Assembly (NCBI GenBank): GCA_963693305.1
Contig: OY855906.1
Coordinates: 16,314,661 to 16,378,660, forward strand
Length of the DNA: 64,000 nucleotides
Origin: Meandrina meandrites
Taxonomy: Eukaryota > Cnidaria > Anthozoa > Scleractinia > Meandrinidae
Direction: 5' to 3'
Positions 26,138-36,886 of this stretch are shown piece after piece; the stretch's first letter is position 1, and each line of letters starts with the position of its first letter. The position numbers were made by a program, and so were the translations under genes. A model generated the notes under the pieces. It worked only from the letters and a program-made list of their open reading frames with translations, was not told the DNA's origin and ran no database searches.

Positions 26138-26329
26138 GTGACCTCAATATCTGATACGTTTGCCGCTGACAATAGCTGCATAACCATAGTTTGCCTGAGG
26201 CATTTACAGTTCAGTTTTAACACTTCATACGCGATACAATAAAAACCTGTGTGGAAGACGGAACCTGCTGGCAAGAACCTGATAAGACGTGAAGATCAAC
26301 AAAGTTCTTATATCTTATATATGCGCAAA

Positions 26330-26400
26330 TGGCGTAAGTGTCCAATTACAGGTATCCAATTTCAATCGCTTCAAATTGGATACCTGTGATTGGATACCAA
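26330..26400. repeat. Hairpin, GTATCCAATTTCAATCGC palindrome
   Basis: TCCAATTACAGGTATCCAAT and ATTGGATACCTGTGATTGGA face each other with a few loop bases. The same hairpin occurs in the right arm at about 54,572-54,645. Confidence 0.8.
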
Positions 26401-26759
26401 TGTAATCGCGCGCTAATTACGCGGCAAATAGGCGCGCGTAGAACCAATCAAAATTGAGAATTCTGTTATAGATAAACGACTATACAAGAAAATACTGTAC
26501 CTGATTGAAATAACAAATAAAAGCTCTAATTCCTACAACTCTTTTTATAGAGATAACACTGCATATACATTCTGTAATCAGTTTTCTTAGGCTTATCATA
26601 ATACAGCTGGGAATAAACACTGTATATGTAAGAACCAAACCACAGTTCCACAGTTCATTTATCTTTCTGGTAACCAACAGCTATATCTCCTTCATAGATA
26701 TTAAGAACCTGATTAGGAACCTAATTATCCTAAGTTGCCAATAGATTCCCCAAAATACA

Positions 26760-26812
26760 AGGTCTCTCTCTCCCCGCCCTCAAGAGCTTGGGGGCGGGGA
26801 GAGAGAGACCCT
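26760..26812. repeat. Fold-back hairpin at an arm breakpoint
   Basis: GGTCTCTCTCTCCCCGCCC and GGGCGGGGAGAGAGAGACC flank a loop of about 11 bases. In the right arm this hairpin is missing, and the flanking sequences are separated by about 1.2 kb of other DNA. Confidence 0.85.
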
Positions 26813-26837
26813 GGGAACGAGGTTGGTTTCTGTGCCG

Positions 26838-27193
26838 AGGAGAGGTCGTGGAAGGATGATAATACCGGTGTTGGAACAAAAGAATGCGGAGGGAACCAGT
26901 TTGCGCCGATAAATGGAGGGGAAAAGAAATAGTTTTTTGCGACATTTTCCCCGCACGAGCACAAAAACATCAGTACACGCGCACTTCAAATGCAAATCGT
27001 TTTAACATTTTTCACCACGTGGACCTGCCTGATTATTTGATGTTTGCACAAGACGACCGTGCTAAGAAATGTACAAGGATGCCGGAAGCACGTGCAGAGC
27101 TATTGTACTAATGTCTCTGACTTGTCGCGACAATTTTGTTTTTGTCAAAAATGTTATGACATTTTAAACTTGTCCGCTAGTGCGAATCGGCCC
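26838..27193 (-). mobile_element. Truncated Harbinger-like MITE (left arm partner of 52,677-53,479)
   Basis: It ends with CTAGTGCGAATCGGCCC followed by TAA and matches the right-arm element. It stops abruptly at GAGGAGAGG (about 26,838), beside the hairpin at 26,760-26,812. The other half of the element is gone from this arm. Confidence 0.8.
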
Positions 27194-28027
27194 TAAGACA
27201 CATCTGCGTTTAAAGCTAGACTCAAATCGATTCTTATTTCCCTCTGATACTAGTCTGCTATCTTTTTCATTCCTTCTAATATGTAAATGTGAATGTAAAT
27301 ATTGTTTACAGTGGTCATGCACGAAGCATCGAGATAGCTAGTTTACAGGCATGCCACTGAAACAGAGGAAACAAATATTTTAAATGAACATAACATGGTT
27401 AAAAATCCCAACTGGCAGGAGGCAGACCAGTTGGCTATATAATACTAGCTATAGTTTCTTTATTTTATTTTTTAAAGAAAAAAAAGCACTTTAAATTAAT
27501 ACCACTTTTAAATGTCTTTTGGTCTGAGTTCGAAGGAAACTTGGCAACATAACATGTCCTAAAAAATTCTGGTTGACAGCCCATGATACATTAGCATAAT
27601 TATATCGTTTGCGCCAAAATAATTTGCAACGTTTTTGTCAGCAGTAGAAACAAGCTTTTCTCATTTCGCGTGTTTACTTTAGTATGAAAGCTCTCAGCTT
27701 TATGTTTAGTTACGGTACATTGGAAAAGGATTTGTTTTTAAGAAAGGTCGAACTGGACGTTTTGGCTTTACAGTATACGTACCGACGCCGGGTCTGTTAA
27801 CACGGTAAGCACTGATTCTAACTGTATGTTGAGCTTGATTGAGCATAATTTTAGTTTCACTAGAGTTCTTGGTCGAACAATGGTTGATCATGGGAAAGAC
27901 TATCTCAAAATATAGTCAGAATACTATCAGAGAAATAGATTGTGGCTAAGTCGTTCGTTCAAAAAATTATGAATATACAAAATCATCCTGCAAAGATCAA
28001 GTGAAATTTAACTCATAATTTAACATA
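27194..28027. other. Arm DNA without a supported gene
   Basis: A short phrase FKARLKSILISL at about 27,210-27,245 may be the worn 3' end of a LINE. The rest shows nothing that I recognise. The mirror stretch is at about 51,850-52,676. Confidence 0.35.
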
Positions 28028-28848
28028 GGGCCGATTCGCACTAGCGGACAAGTTTTAAATGTCATAACATTTTTGACAAAAACAAAATTGGCGCGACAAG
28101 TCAGAGACATTTTGAAGAAAACAAAAGGTGTAATTATTATTACAATAGCTCTGCACGTGCTTCTGGCATCCTGGTACATTTCTCGGCACGGTCGCCTTGT
28201 GCAAATATCAAATAATCAGGCAGGTCCACGTGGTGAAAGATTTTAAAACGATCTGCATTTGAAGTGCGCGTGTAGTGATGTTTTTGTGCTGACCTGCGGG
28301 GAAAATGTGGCAAGTAAACTATTTCTTTTCCCCTCCATATATCGGCACAAACTGGTTCCCTCCGCATTAATTTATTTCAACACCGGTATTACCATCCTTC
28401 CACGACCTCACCTCAGCACGCAAACATGTTTTGCCGCCTATCGCGGAAAAATTTCGCGTGTTGTTTTTTAGTACAATCCAGACCAAACACAATAGCCAAT
28501 CAACAACGTATTGTTATCTGGTATTATGAGGGGCGTTGGAATGCGACTTGTCATGACTTGTCCTGCCTTGAGGCAGGACATCGGCCCCTTTGAAGATTTG
28601 TCCGTTTTGACAAAAATTTGCACTTGTCCGACAAGTCGTTCGCACTTGTTTTTGTGATTGTTTGACAAAATTTATCGCGCGTGCAACGCGGACCAATCAT
28701 AAGACAACTGCTTCTTTGTTTTCCTGAATTGTTTGACAAGTTCTAGGTCCCAAAATACGTATTCGCACTTGTTTTCTGTAACAAGTGACACACAAGTGAT
28801 GAAATCTACCAATTGTTACAAAATTTTTCCGCTAGTGCGAATTGGCCC
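28028..28848 (+). mobile_element. Harbinger-like MITE, 821 bp, left arm only
   Basis: Ends GGGCCGATTCGCACTAGCGG and CCGCTAGTGCGAATTGGCCC form terminal inverted repeats; ATA flanks both sides. The related right-arm copy is flanked by TTA. The matching site in the right arm (about 51,840) has no insert, so this copy arrived after the arms separated, or was lost from the other. It contains no transposase frame. Confidence 0.85.
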
Positions 28849-29485
28849 ATAGACGTAGTATGAATTCGTAAATCGGAGTTAAATAGCAGCTCCAGGTGAT
28901 CAAACCTATCACCAAGAACTCGTCGTTGTCTATTGGAAGGAATATTCTAGTTTATGCATCGTTTAGACTCCCTTTAAGATGTATTGTGTGTATTTAGGAA
29001 AAATTTTATCACTGATTCTAGAACATTTATGACATGGGAAAAGCCCGCGTCTGAGAGATTAGCGCTAATTTTATTTATTTTACAGCCATGGAATATGCTG
29101 TCGTACGATTCTTGAGAACCGAATACAAATATTCCGCGTCGTAAAATTTTGCCAGCACTGTTTGTAAGAAACTTGTATAATAAAGTTTTAAACGACAAAT
29201 TGTGCAGCTCCGCGATTGTTTCAGACTTGATTTTCAACAGAGCGTGAAAGCAAAAAGCAAACAAAGTCAAAAGTACAGTATGGTAATTTGACTGGTTGAA
29301 ATATTCCAGTGTTCTGAAGAAGGCAATAAAATAAGGCAGCCCCCCAAAAAATCAGTTTAATGCTTTAAGTAATTGATATAAAAATTATTTATTACACATA
29401 TGATGCTGCCGAAATTGCTGATCCCATCAGTATGCAGGACGCGTGTCACAAATGAACCTAGCAATTTTCCTTGCTCACCAAGAAT
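28849..29485. other. Arm DNA without a supported gene
   Basis: Shared with the right arm at about 51,215-51,840. Frames are short and without splice support. Confidence 0.4.
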
Positions 29486-29554
29486 CTCTCGTAGCTCAGT
29501 GGTTAGTGCGTCCAACTGGTATATGGGAGGCCAGTTTTGTCCCACGCTCGTGAG
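29486..29554 (+). repeat. tRNA-like segment (degenerate), probably SINE-derived
   Basis: The TAGCTCAGTGGTTAGTGCGT segment fits an A box and D arm. The T arm is worn (GTTTTGTCCCAC instead of GGTTCGATTCC), so it is not a working tRNA. It is mirrored at 51,141-51,209. Confidence 0.45.
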
Positions 29555-29979
29555 AAATGAACATATCACCTTTATCAAGTGATTTATATGTTGGAAATTG
29601 CTTTCATTTGTTGTTCGCATTTGGAACATTGACCACTGACCAGCACATAACTCTTCCTTCCTGCTTCACCGGAAGGAAATAAAACACTTCTTCTCTCGTT
29701 TGTTGCAAAGCAATATTTGCCAGTTGAGGAGACTTTAGTAAAAACATTAACCCTCCTCACTTATAGCAATACCTTTCATTTGACGTTATTACTAAAATCA
29801 ATATGATTAAGTGGAAGAAAATATAAAGCAGGTAGTTAGAAGCAGTTTGACAACGTTTAACCGTATAAATATGCTTTATTGTAGATTTTCGCGCCAATTG
29901 TATTTGCGCATTGACATGCATCGAGCGCGCGCGCTGAGAAAACTATCAAATCACAATACATAATATATAGGGCTGGTAG

Positions 29980-30120
29980 CCGCTGCACTAATAACTTCAC
30001 TCTGAGGAGACTTCCGCACAGGTTGTTGAAACGTCAGTCACCAACAACAGTTCTACTCAGAACTACTTTCACCCGGACGATCACACTATACGAACTACTG
30101 ATACTCCTGGGTTCAAACCA
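29980..30120 (+). repeat. Dispersed retroelement terminus with hammerhead-like motif
   Basis: CTGAGGAG at 30,002-30,009 and GAAACGTC at 30,028-30,035 are spaced like the conserved core of a hammerhead ribozyme. They are followed by a segment reading CACCCGGACGATCACAC that I recall from many coral repeats. The right-arm copy has TTTGAGGATGAC instead. Penelope-like elements carry hammerheads, but assignment here is a guess. Confidence 0.35.
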
Positions 30121-30639
30121 ACGATTGTAAATCTATTATTGAATATTTATTTACTGTTTGTTTGTAAATGTACGCAATTCAGCCTTAGTAGGGTGCTTAT
30201 GTAAATCCTTTCTAGACCCTGCCGGATTACGTGCGCCAGTTTTCAAAATCTGGGTAGTTTTCCACACGTTTTATGTCTGAAACGAAGTCGGTGACCCCCC
30301 ACCAGAAACACTTTTTAGTGTTTTGTAACTATTTAAGTCAAAAGCACCAAATGGTTTGTATATATCCAAGTTGACCTTTACAAGTCACATTTTCGCTGCT
30401 TTTTCAAATATCTATCTATTAATGATGCTTACATAAATTTTTCCAGCAGAATTTTAAGCAAGTTATACCATTTTGTATAATTAAAAAATAACTACATGTA
30501 AATTAAAAAAGAATATAAGCATTTTCATTGGCATAAATGATTAGAAAGCCAAATTGTGAAGCCTACTCGCCTTAGCCTCCATGAATGCCACCTAAATAGT
30601 TCCTTAAACTCCGCCTTCCTTGTAGAAATATTTAAAAAA
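30121..30639. other. No gene seen; arm DNA upstream of SLC7 copy B
   Basis: Holds no supported feature. It probably includes 5' regulatory or intron DNA of copy B. The mirror region is 50,105-50,630, where a 29-bp stretch (near 50,600-50,630) is extra. Confidence 0.4.
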
Positions 30640-30918
30640 GTCTGTATACGAGCCTAGTGGCCCATCAGGCCGGAGTTTATCCTGGTTTCCATAGCATCAA
30701 GCGACTAGAGGTATTTCTACTCCCCCTAGATGGGATGCTAATCCATCGCAGGGTTACCCCCAGCAGTACCCATTTGTACACCTGGGTGGAGAGAGGCATT
30801 ATGAGATGAGAGTGAAGTGTTTTGCCTAAGAACACAACGCGGTGCCCCGGCCAGGGCTCGAACCCGGACCGCCCGATCCGGAGTCTAGCGCACTAACCAT
30901 TAGGCCACCGCGCCTCCC
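30640..30918 (-). mobile_element. tRNA-derived SINE, left arm copy
   Basis: On the - strand it opens GGGAGGCGCGGTGGCCTAAT, with an A box (TGGCCTAATGG) and B box (GGTTCGAGCCC) of RNA polymerase III promoters, then a tail with CCTGCGATGGATTAGCATCC. It ends near 30,640. Its head lies only about 40 bp before the splice acceptor of SLC7 copy B. The right arm copy (49,885-50,104) lacks about 60 bp after the B-box region. Confidence 0.85.
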
Positions 30919-30961
30919 TTGTGGTAATATTACTGATGAGCAATCTAACTTTTTTCCAGAG

Positions 30962-33931
30962 ATGATCTGTAAGAGACTGCTCAGATTGCTCAACAACTTG
31001 ATTCGCAAGAAATCGCAAGAAGACTGGCTACAAGATGTTCCCCTCAAGAGATGTCTGACAGCCGTGGATCTTATCTCCCTCGGGGTGGGGACAACCGTTG
31101 GCGCCGGTTTGTACGTAGTCATTGGTGAGCTAGTTCGTGATACTACGGGTCCATCGGTCATTCTTTCTCTCCTCCTAGCGTCTAGCGCCGCGCTCTTGTG
31201 CGGCCTTTCATTCGCCGAGTACGGTAGCCGTTTTCACGATGGTGGATCTTCATACATGTACACTTATGCGACATTGGGTGAAATATCGGCTTTTGTTGTC
31301 GGCTGGAATATCGTTTTAGAATTCTTACTCTCTGGTGCCAGTCTTGCCCGAACGTGCAGTAGTCTAATAAATTACGCCTCTGATGGAAAATTGTTCAACT
31401 TTTTTTCAAAATACTTGTCAAAATACTGGAGCATTCCTGGAGAGGAACCCTTCCCTGACCTCCTCGCAGCTGCGTTGGTGATTGCAGTGATGACAATTCT
31501 GTGTTTGGGAGTTCGCAGCTCCGCAAATTTCCACAATGTAGTAACAGTTGTAAACTTGGCAATCATACTCTTTATGATCGTTTTCGGATTCTTCTTCGCA
31601 AACTTTAAACACTGGAAAAATAAGTTTACTCCTCATGGCGTCTCTGGTGTACTGAGAGGTGCAGCTGTAGCATTCTTTGCCTTTACCGGATTCGATGTCG
31701 TCGCAGAAGCCGCTGAGGAAGCAATAAGCCCCGAAAAGAATATCCCCAAGTCATTTCTTGTCACCATAACCGTCAGCATGTTGGCCTATATAGGCGTGGC
31801 TACAGTACTGTCTCTCGTGGTACCTTATAATAGTCTGGATCAGTACACTCCCTTAGCAGAAGCCTTCCGACAAACAACATTTCCTGGCGCCCAATATATC
31901 GTTGTATGTGGTGGTCTTTGCGCCACTATCAGTGCGTTATTTTGTTCTGTTTATTCCACTTCAAGGATTGTTTACTCCATGTCTCTCGACGGACTGCTGT
32001 TTAGATGGTTTTCTAAAGTGCACACCAAAACCCAGGTACCTCACAGGGCAACAGTGGTGTCCGGGATTTCCACTGCATTGCTAGCACTTGTTTTTGATGT
32101 TAACCAGTTGGTAAGATAAGAAAAATTAAATTACTGTTGAAAATGATTCATTACCTTTTACGAAATTATTGCTTTTAAATTTTACATTTTGGAAATTATT
32201 CTAAATCTCAAGTTTTCAGGTTGTTGAGGTATTTTTTTCGGGTTTCTGCCAACAGGTGGAACTTCTTGCCATAGGAACTTTGGTGGCTTACACAAAGGTT
32301 ACCATTTCTGTTCTTGTGAGTCGCTTCCAGCATGGAGTGCAAAGCGTGCTTGAAAATGAACAAAAGAAAACAAACTGGACTCATTGCCTTCAGAACATTC
32401 TCTCCAAGTGGAACGGAAAACCAAGCAATCAGTCTCGCATAAAATATCGACCAATCATAGACGAGGACGATTCGTCCAATCATCCTTTACCTGAAGTCAC
32501 TGAAAGAACAGCCAGTCGAGCAGAACTAGCTGTGTTCCTCCTGGTAGTTTGCCTTGTTGCGCTTGCAGTAACCTTAATCTATTTGTTTGATGATATCTCC
32601 AAAGGAAAGTGGTGGGCGATTTTTCTGATGATTTTATTCTCAGGAACAATTGTTGTATCACTTTTTATCATCCAGTTGCAGCCCAGGAACTCTGCCACGT
32701 TTCCATTCATGGTCCCTTGTGTCCCTTACATCCCGGCATTAACCATATTTATCAATGCAGTGTTGATGGCAAATCTGCAATGGAAGACTTATATGCGCTT
32801 TGGCGTGTGGATGACATTAGGTGAGGGTTTTCTTTTCAGATTCAATCGTTTGTTATGGCGCGGGGGGGGGGGGGGGGGGGGTGAACTCTATGGGAGGCAG
32901 GAATCAAGAAAGGGCAGCCCATAGGCCCAAGACATCAACAGCACACCCTAGGGAATTCTATGTTAACAAATATTAGCCCGAGAAGCGAGGATTAGAGGGT
33001 TATGCTAGTTTTTAGAACATCAAATTTCCACAAGGGGCAACTATCGGACCGATCGATAGTTCCGAGGCAGAAACACTCCATCGTCTTTATTGTTCACCAC
33101 TAAATTTTATTCCGCGCACCCATTCAAAAAACGAACGTCTTGAATTATTTTTAGCTGTTAGGTTAGGTTTTAGTAAGAAAGAATTGAAAGCCAAAATGTA
33201 AAAAACGAAACAAAACCAGACAAGAAACCCACTAAATACAGATCAATCAAAGAAACTCTGCTCCGGAAATTTTTTTCCGAAATTATTTATTACGCCGAAT
33301 GACAGACTTTAGACTGTTTCTGCGTTTTGTTTTGTTCTTGCTTTTTTCTCTCTAGCTATAAGCTTAGTTCTTTCGCTCCAACTGCGATGGGCGGCAAAAT
33401 TCATTGCAGTGAATCACCCTCAGTAACTATTCATTATGATCATTTATGAGAATCATATCCTCAAATCCTCATCGTATTCGGGACTCTGGCAACTGGCCGA
33501 TTAAAAGTGAGGTTTGCGCATCATGGCTTCGATAGATAGGCTGCTGGTTTATGCTAACACAGTAAGACTACTTGCTCTCGGTTATTATTAGCCTCCTATG
33601 CAGAAGTCTTTTGGCTCGTCACGCAATCTCTTTCCTCTCTTTCCTGCGTGACGAACCAAAAGAACGCTTGCGTAGGAGGCTAGGTTACTGTCGAGTTAGA
33701 CTCTACTGCTAATGACAACGTAATTGATTGATAAACTTTAGGGTACTCCTGTGCAAAAGTTCCATTCTAAACTTTTTTTTTTACTCAGGTTTCGTGATCT
33801 ACTTATTCTATGGATATAAACACAGCAGTGAAGCAATTAAACCAACCAATCAGGAAGAACGAGATACAACAGTGTCACAAGAGACTCCAGAGATCGAAAA
33901 CAGTATCACTCAACCTCAACTAAATAAATGA
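30962..33931 (+). CDS. Cationic amino acid transporter (SLC7A, CAT family), copy B
   Basis: A predicted plasma-membrane carrier of cationic amino acids (family knowledge). Coding exons: 30,962-32,110 (ATG two bases after the acceptor TTTTTTCCAG), 32,256-32,820 and 33,789-33,931. They join in phases 0 and 1 to give 618 residues, the normal length for CAT proteins, with about 14 membrane spans expected. Motifs include TAVDLISLGVGTTVGAGLYV, RDTTGPSVILSLLLAS, EYGSRFHDGGSSYMYTYAT, FAFTGFDVVAEAAEEAISP, FRQTTFPGAQYIVVCGG and the late loop SVLVSRFQHGVQ. The C terminus has YGYKHSSEAIKPT. There is no stop or frameshift. It differs from B' at 17 residues by my count. The last codons run into an AAAT microsatellite. 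Confidence 0.93.
32862..32881. repeat. Poly-G run in intron of copy B
   Basis: Twenty consecutive G about 40 bases after the donor at 32,821. In the right arm the matching C tract is interrupted (47,916-47,940), so length and purity differ between the arms. Confidence 0.95.
33589..33683. repeat. Hairpin repeat in last intron of copy B
   Basis: AGCCTCCTATGCAGAAGTCT and its near complement (GAACGCTTGCGTAGGAGGCT) face each other, with paired TTTGGCTCGTCACGCA inside. The mirror copy is at about 47,109-47,203. Confidence 0.8.
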
Positions 33932-33932
33932 A

Positions 33933-33971
<39 letters not shown>

Positions 33972-33974
33972 ATA
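33921..33974. repeat. (TAAA)n microsatellite overlapping the stop codon of copy B
   Basis: TAAA units begin in the last coding codons and supply the TGA stop (through one AAATGA variant) and several AATAAA hexamers. The right-arm partner (46,841-46,858) has only a few units and uses TAA. Confidence 0.9.
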
Positions 33975-34130
33975 GATAGTAGCATAAAATTAATAGCATA
34001 AATTAAATGTGCTGTTATCAATAAGGGCCTTGAAAAATTATAACAAAAGACTGCGCACTTACAACAACTACAGTGACGTTAGTGGGGCTCGCCAAGTTCG
34101 TTAGCTTTTAGGTTGGATTTCTTCGTTTAA

Positions 34131-34572
34131 GGTCATTCCCCCGAAATAGAACTGAACATAGATTTTCAACCAAACTTTGCCTATTGGTTGATTACCTAAA
34201 GGGAACTTAAATTTTGAAATAAAAAAGAGGGGTCACCACCTTCGTTTAGGAGCGGGAAGACCTTGTATTTACCACATAATCACCTTATAATTCCATTGCG
34301 AATGCTGGCAAAGTACACGTTTTCGGTGATAATCTTTTTTCAAACATAGAAATTGATCTGTATTCATTTTAAAGAAAGAGTTTGATCGTTACACCCGAAA
34401 TACGTGAAAAAATTGATAGGTCCCCATACTCGTTTACGAGAAATCGGCGATTTATTTCTCTCGCGGACTAAGTTGCATAGAAAAAAGCCGCCATTTTGTT
34501 TATGTGCGCGCGCTAATGGCGCAAGAAATCGTGCGCAATAAAGGATGCACAATGCAAAACAGAGGAATGACC
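34131..34572 (-). mobile_element. TTAA MITE (GGTCATTCC family), 442 bp, left arm
   Basis: It is flanked by TTAA at 34,127-34,130 and 34,573-34,576. Ends GGTCATTCCCC and GAGGAATGACC are inverted repeats. The right arm has the same element at 46,252-46,692, so it was present before the duplication. A shortened relative lies in SLC7 copy A. Confidence 0.8.
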
Positions 34573-34576
34573 TTAA

Positions 34577-36111
34577 CATGTGGCTACCTTCTTCATCTTT
34601 CATCAGAGGCTTATTTTCTGATGGAAAAGAGTTTCCGATACAAATCAGACTATGCGGCAAACAACATGTTTAGAGCTTTCGGACGCTATGAATCTTACGA
34701 TGCATATGATTCATGTGGTTAAAATTTCTGAACGCTGATATAAGTTTGAAGAGGGCAGGAACCTCCGGATTTTAAAATGAGCGCCCTATCACTCGGCCTG
34801 GCTGCCTCCAACAATATTCCTGTCTTGCTGTTACTTAGCCTTTAAATAACGTGTCTTAATTGTCTTTAAAATTTCTTGACTTTCTTGATCGTTCAAACAA
34901 TCCCCGGACAATTATATTTGGAAGATTTCCGGAGATATCTCTGATAAAGTTCATGACAAAAGACCCCGTCGGATCTTTGGGAATTTTCGGCCGATCTTCG
35001 GAAATCTATGGGCCATCATCGGAAATCTTTCGGGAGATCTTCAACTTTGCTGAATATCCCAACACTTTATATCATTCCTTAACTAGATGAGTTTGGTTTT
35101 GAAAATCACAATTCTTCCAAGCGAATCTATTTGGGTGATCGAAGATCGCCGTAAACTGATTCGTGCAAAACGCAACAATGGATTAATTTGACTTTCAAAC
35201 TTAACTATGTATTTCTCATGCAAAGTACAATCGTAGAAACAATAGATAAATTAGGGTTTTCATCAAAACCAATGAATCGAGGTAAACCAACGCCTTATTG
35301 CGTACTAAAGGTTGACTTAATCGTGCTGTTTGCCTTGGAAACTAAATAAGTTGACTTTACAGTCTGTCGGTCCCTCTTCAAGAACCAACCTTCCATTGAC
35401 ATGATTGCTATTTAAACGCCGACATAAGGTAAGTTTGTAGCGAATCTTCCCTTGACTCTGATCACTGCTTTATTCAAGATGCCTTCTCACTTTAGATTGA
35501 AATGTTTCATTCCCGTAATATCTCCGATGAACTGTCAGGGACTAATCTTACTCAAGCTTAGATTGGCTTCATCTTTGGCCTTCTTTGACTTGTATTGATT
35601 TCATAAATGACCAGCATCGTGAACGTCTTCGAGAACATTTGCATTTAGAATCGTGTTTTATTTCAGTTCTTGATTGGTGTATTGCAATAACGAATCAGTA
35701 ATCGTCTTGAGCCTCGCCGACGGTAGGAGGGTAATGACGTGGTTTTTCATGTCTTGCCGGTTTTGTGGGTGATCGCTCCACAATCATGTCGTTTTCAGAT
35801 AGAGAAAAAGCAAGAATGAACTCTTAGCTTGCTTCTTCTGTTGGGGAAATCATCAGTACATAATAAGTAAATATCTAGCGCCAGTGGTCACGCTCCATTC
35901 ATTTTAAAGCAGACTTGAGCGAGGTTTGCATGATGCTTCTGTGTTTTCCTTGAAGACCCTTGAACAAACGGAAATAATCTACCCCAAAATTAGATAAAAA
36001 GAGAACACATTTCTTGAGACTTATAAGCTGACTTTATAGTCAAGCAAATACATAACACAAAAAAGACAAAATCACAAAAAGATTTGAATTTGTTTACCCC
36101 GATTTTTTTTT
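34577..36111. other. No gene seen between SLC7 copy B and the ABCC exon
   Basis: Shared with the right arm (43,906-45,434). A 76-codon frame at 34,860-35,090, with a counterpart at 44,927-45,151, contains repeated EIF/EI phrases and reads as repeat, not protein. Confidence 0.45.
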
Positions 36112-36262
36112 TCTGTGGCACACATTAACTTGCTGTGGAATATATTAACTGATATGTAATCTCTGTGGTACACATTAACTTGCTGTGGTATAGATTAACT
36201 GATATGAAATTGCTGTGGAATACATTAACTCTCTGTGGATACATTAACTTGCTGTGAAATAT
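36112..36262. repeat. Minisatellite of TTAACTTGCTGTGGWATA units, left arm
   Basis: Six to seven imperfect units of roughly 20-30 bases built on CTGTGGAATA and CATTAACTTG. The mirror copy is at 43,748-43,905. Confidence 0.85.
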
Positions 36263-36279
36263 ATTTAACAATTATTTCC

Positions 36280-36310
36280 ACGAGCGCGCGTTGGATATGA
36301 GATGGTAGAT

Positions 36311-36343
<33 letters not shown>

Positions 36344-36372
36344 AACGATCTCATATCCAACAAGCACGAGTT
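36280..36372. repeat. Fold-back hairpin upstream of ABCC exon, left arm
   Basis: GAGCGCGCGTTGGATATGAG and CTCATATCCAACAAGCACGAG pair. Inside them GCCAACGAGGCGCG pairs with CGCCGAGTTGGC. The mirror copy is at about 43,645-43,735. Confidence 0.85.
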
Positions 36373-36886
36373 GAATAATTGTTTTATTAAAAACTCCCAA
36401 AAGAATTGCAATGTTTGAGCTCCCCAGCTGATTTCGTTGACGCGTATCGGCTACGATATTTGTTGTCTATGGCATATGAGCTCATATACCATTGCCTGTT
36501 AACCAATCAAAACGCAGGAATTGCAATATACCATTGCTAGTTTTTAATAATAACTGATATTTAATCGCTGTGGAATATAGACCTTCGACCGGAACGAATT
36601 ATTATTCACAAACGAAAAATTTATATGCGCTTCAGTGACCCCGAAAGTAAATAATAGCAAGCGCGAAGCGAATTGCCGCGAAACTTACAATAAACACACT
36701 CACACAGAAGAAAAATGTTTATTTCGGTTTCTCGTTCAATATCTACAGTACAGTTATTTGATTATTTTATTATCGTTTAATCATCATTTACTTAGTCAAC
36801 CTTTAATTTCCAACACTACATCAAGCTCTTGTAAATTATATAATTCTAAAATTCAGTATTTTTATTGCTTAACAATATCAATGGTC

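Noticed and set aside
26153..26218. Coding remnant between the LINE and the palindrome edge (CLRQTMVMQLLSAANV)
   Set aside because: A short open frame only; no family resemblance and no splice sites that would link it to the ABC gene.
30842..30918. Functional tRNA gene
   Set aside because: The tRNA-like head is followed by a SINE body and is repeated in the other arm.
31372..31636. Antisense frames in SLC7 copy B (and the matching ones at 49,167-49,431)
   Set aside because: They mirror the conserved coding exon and have no domain of their own.
36112..36262. CRISPR-like array
   Set aside because: Units are imperfect tandem repeats without constant repeats and unique spacers, in a eukaryotic context.
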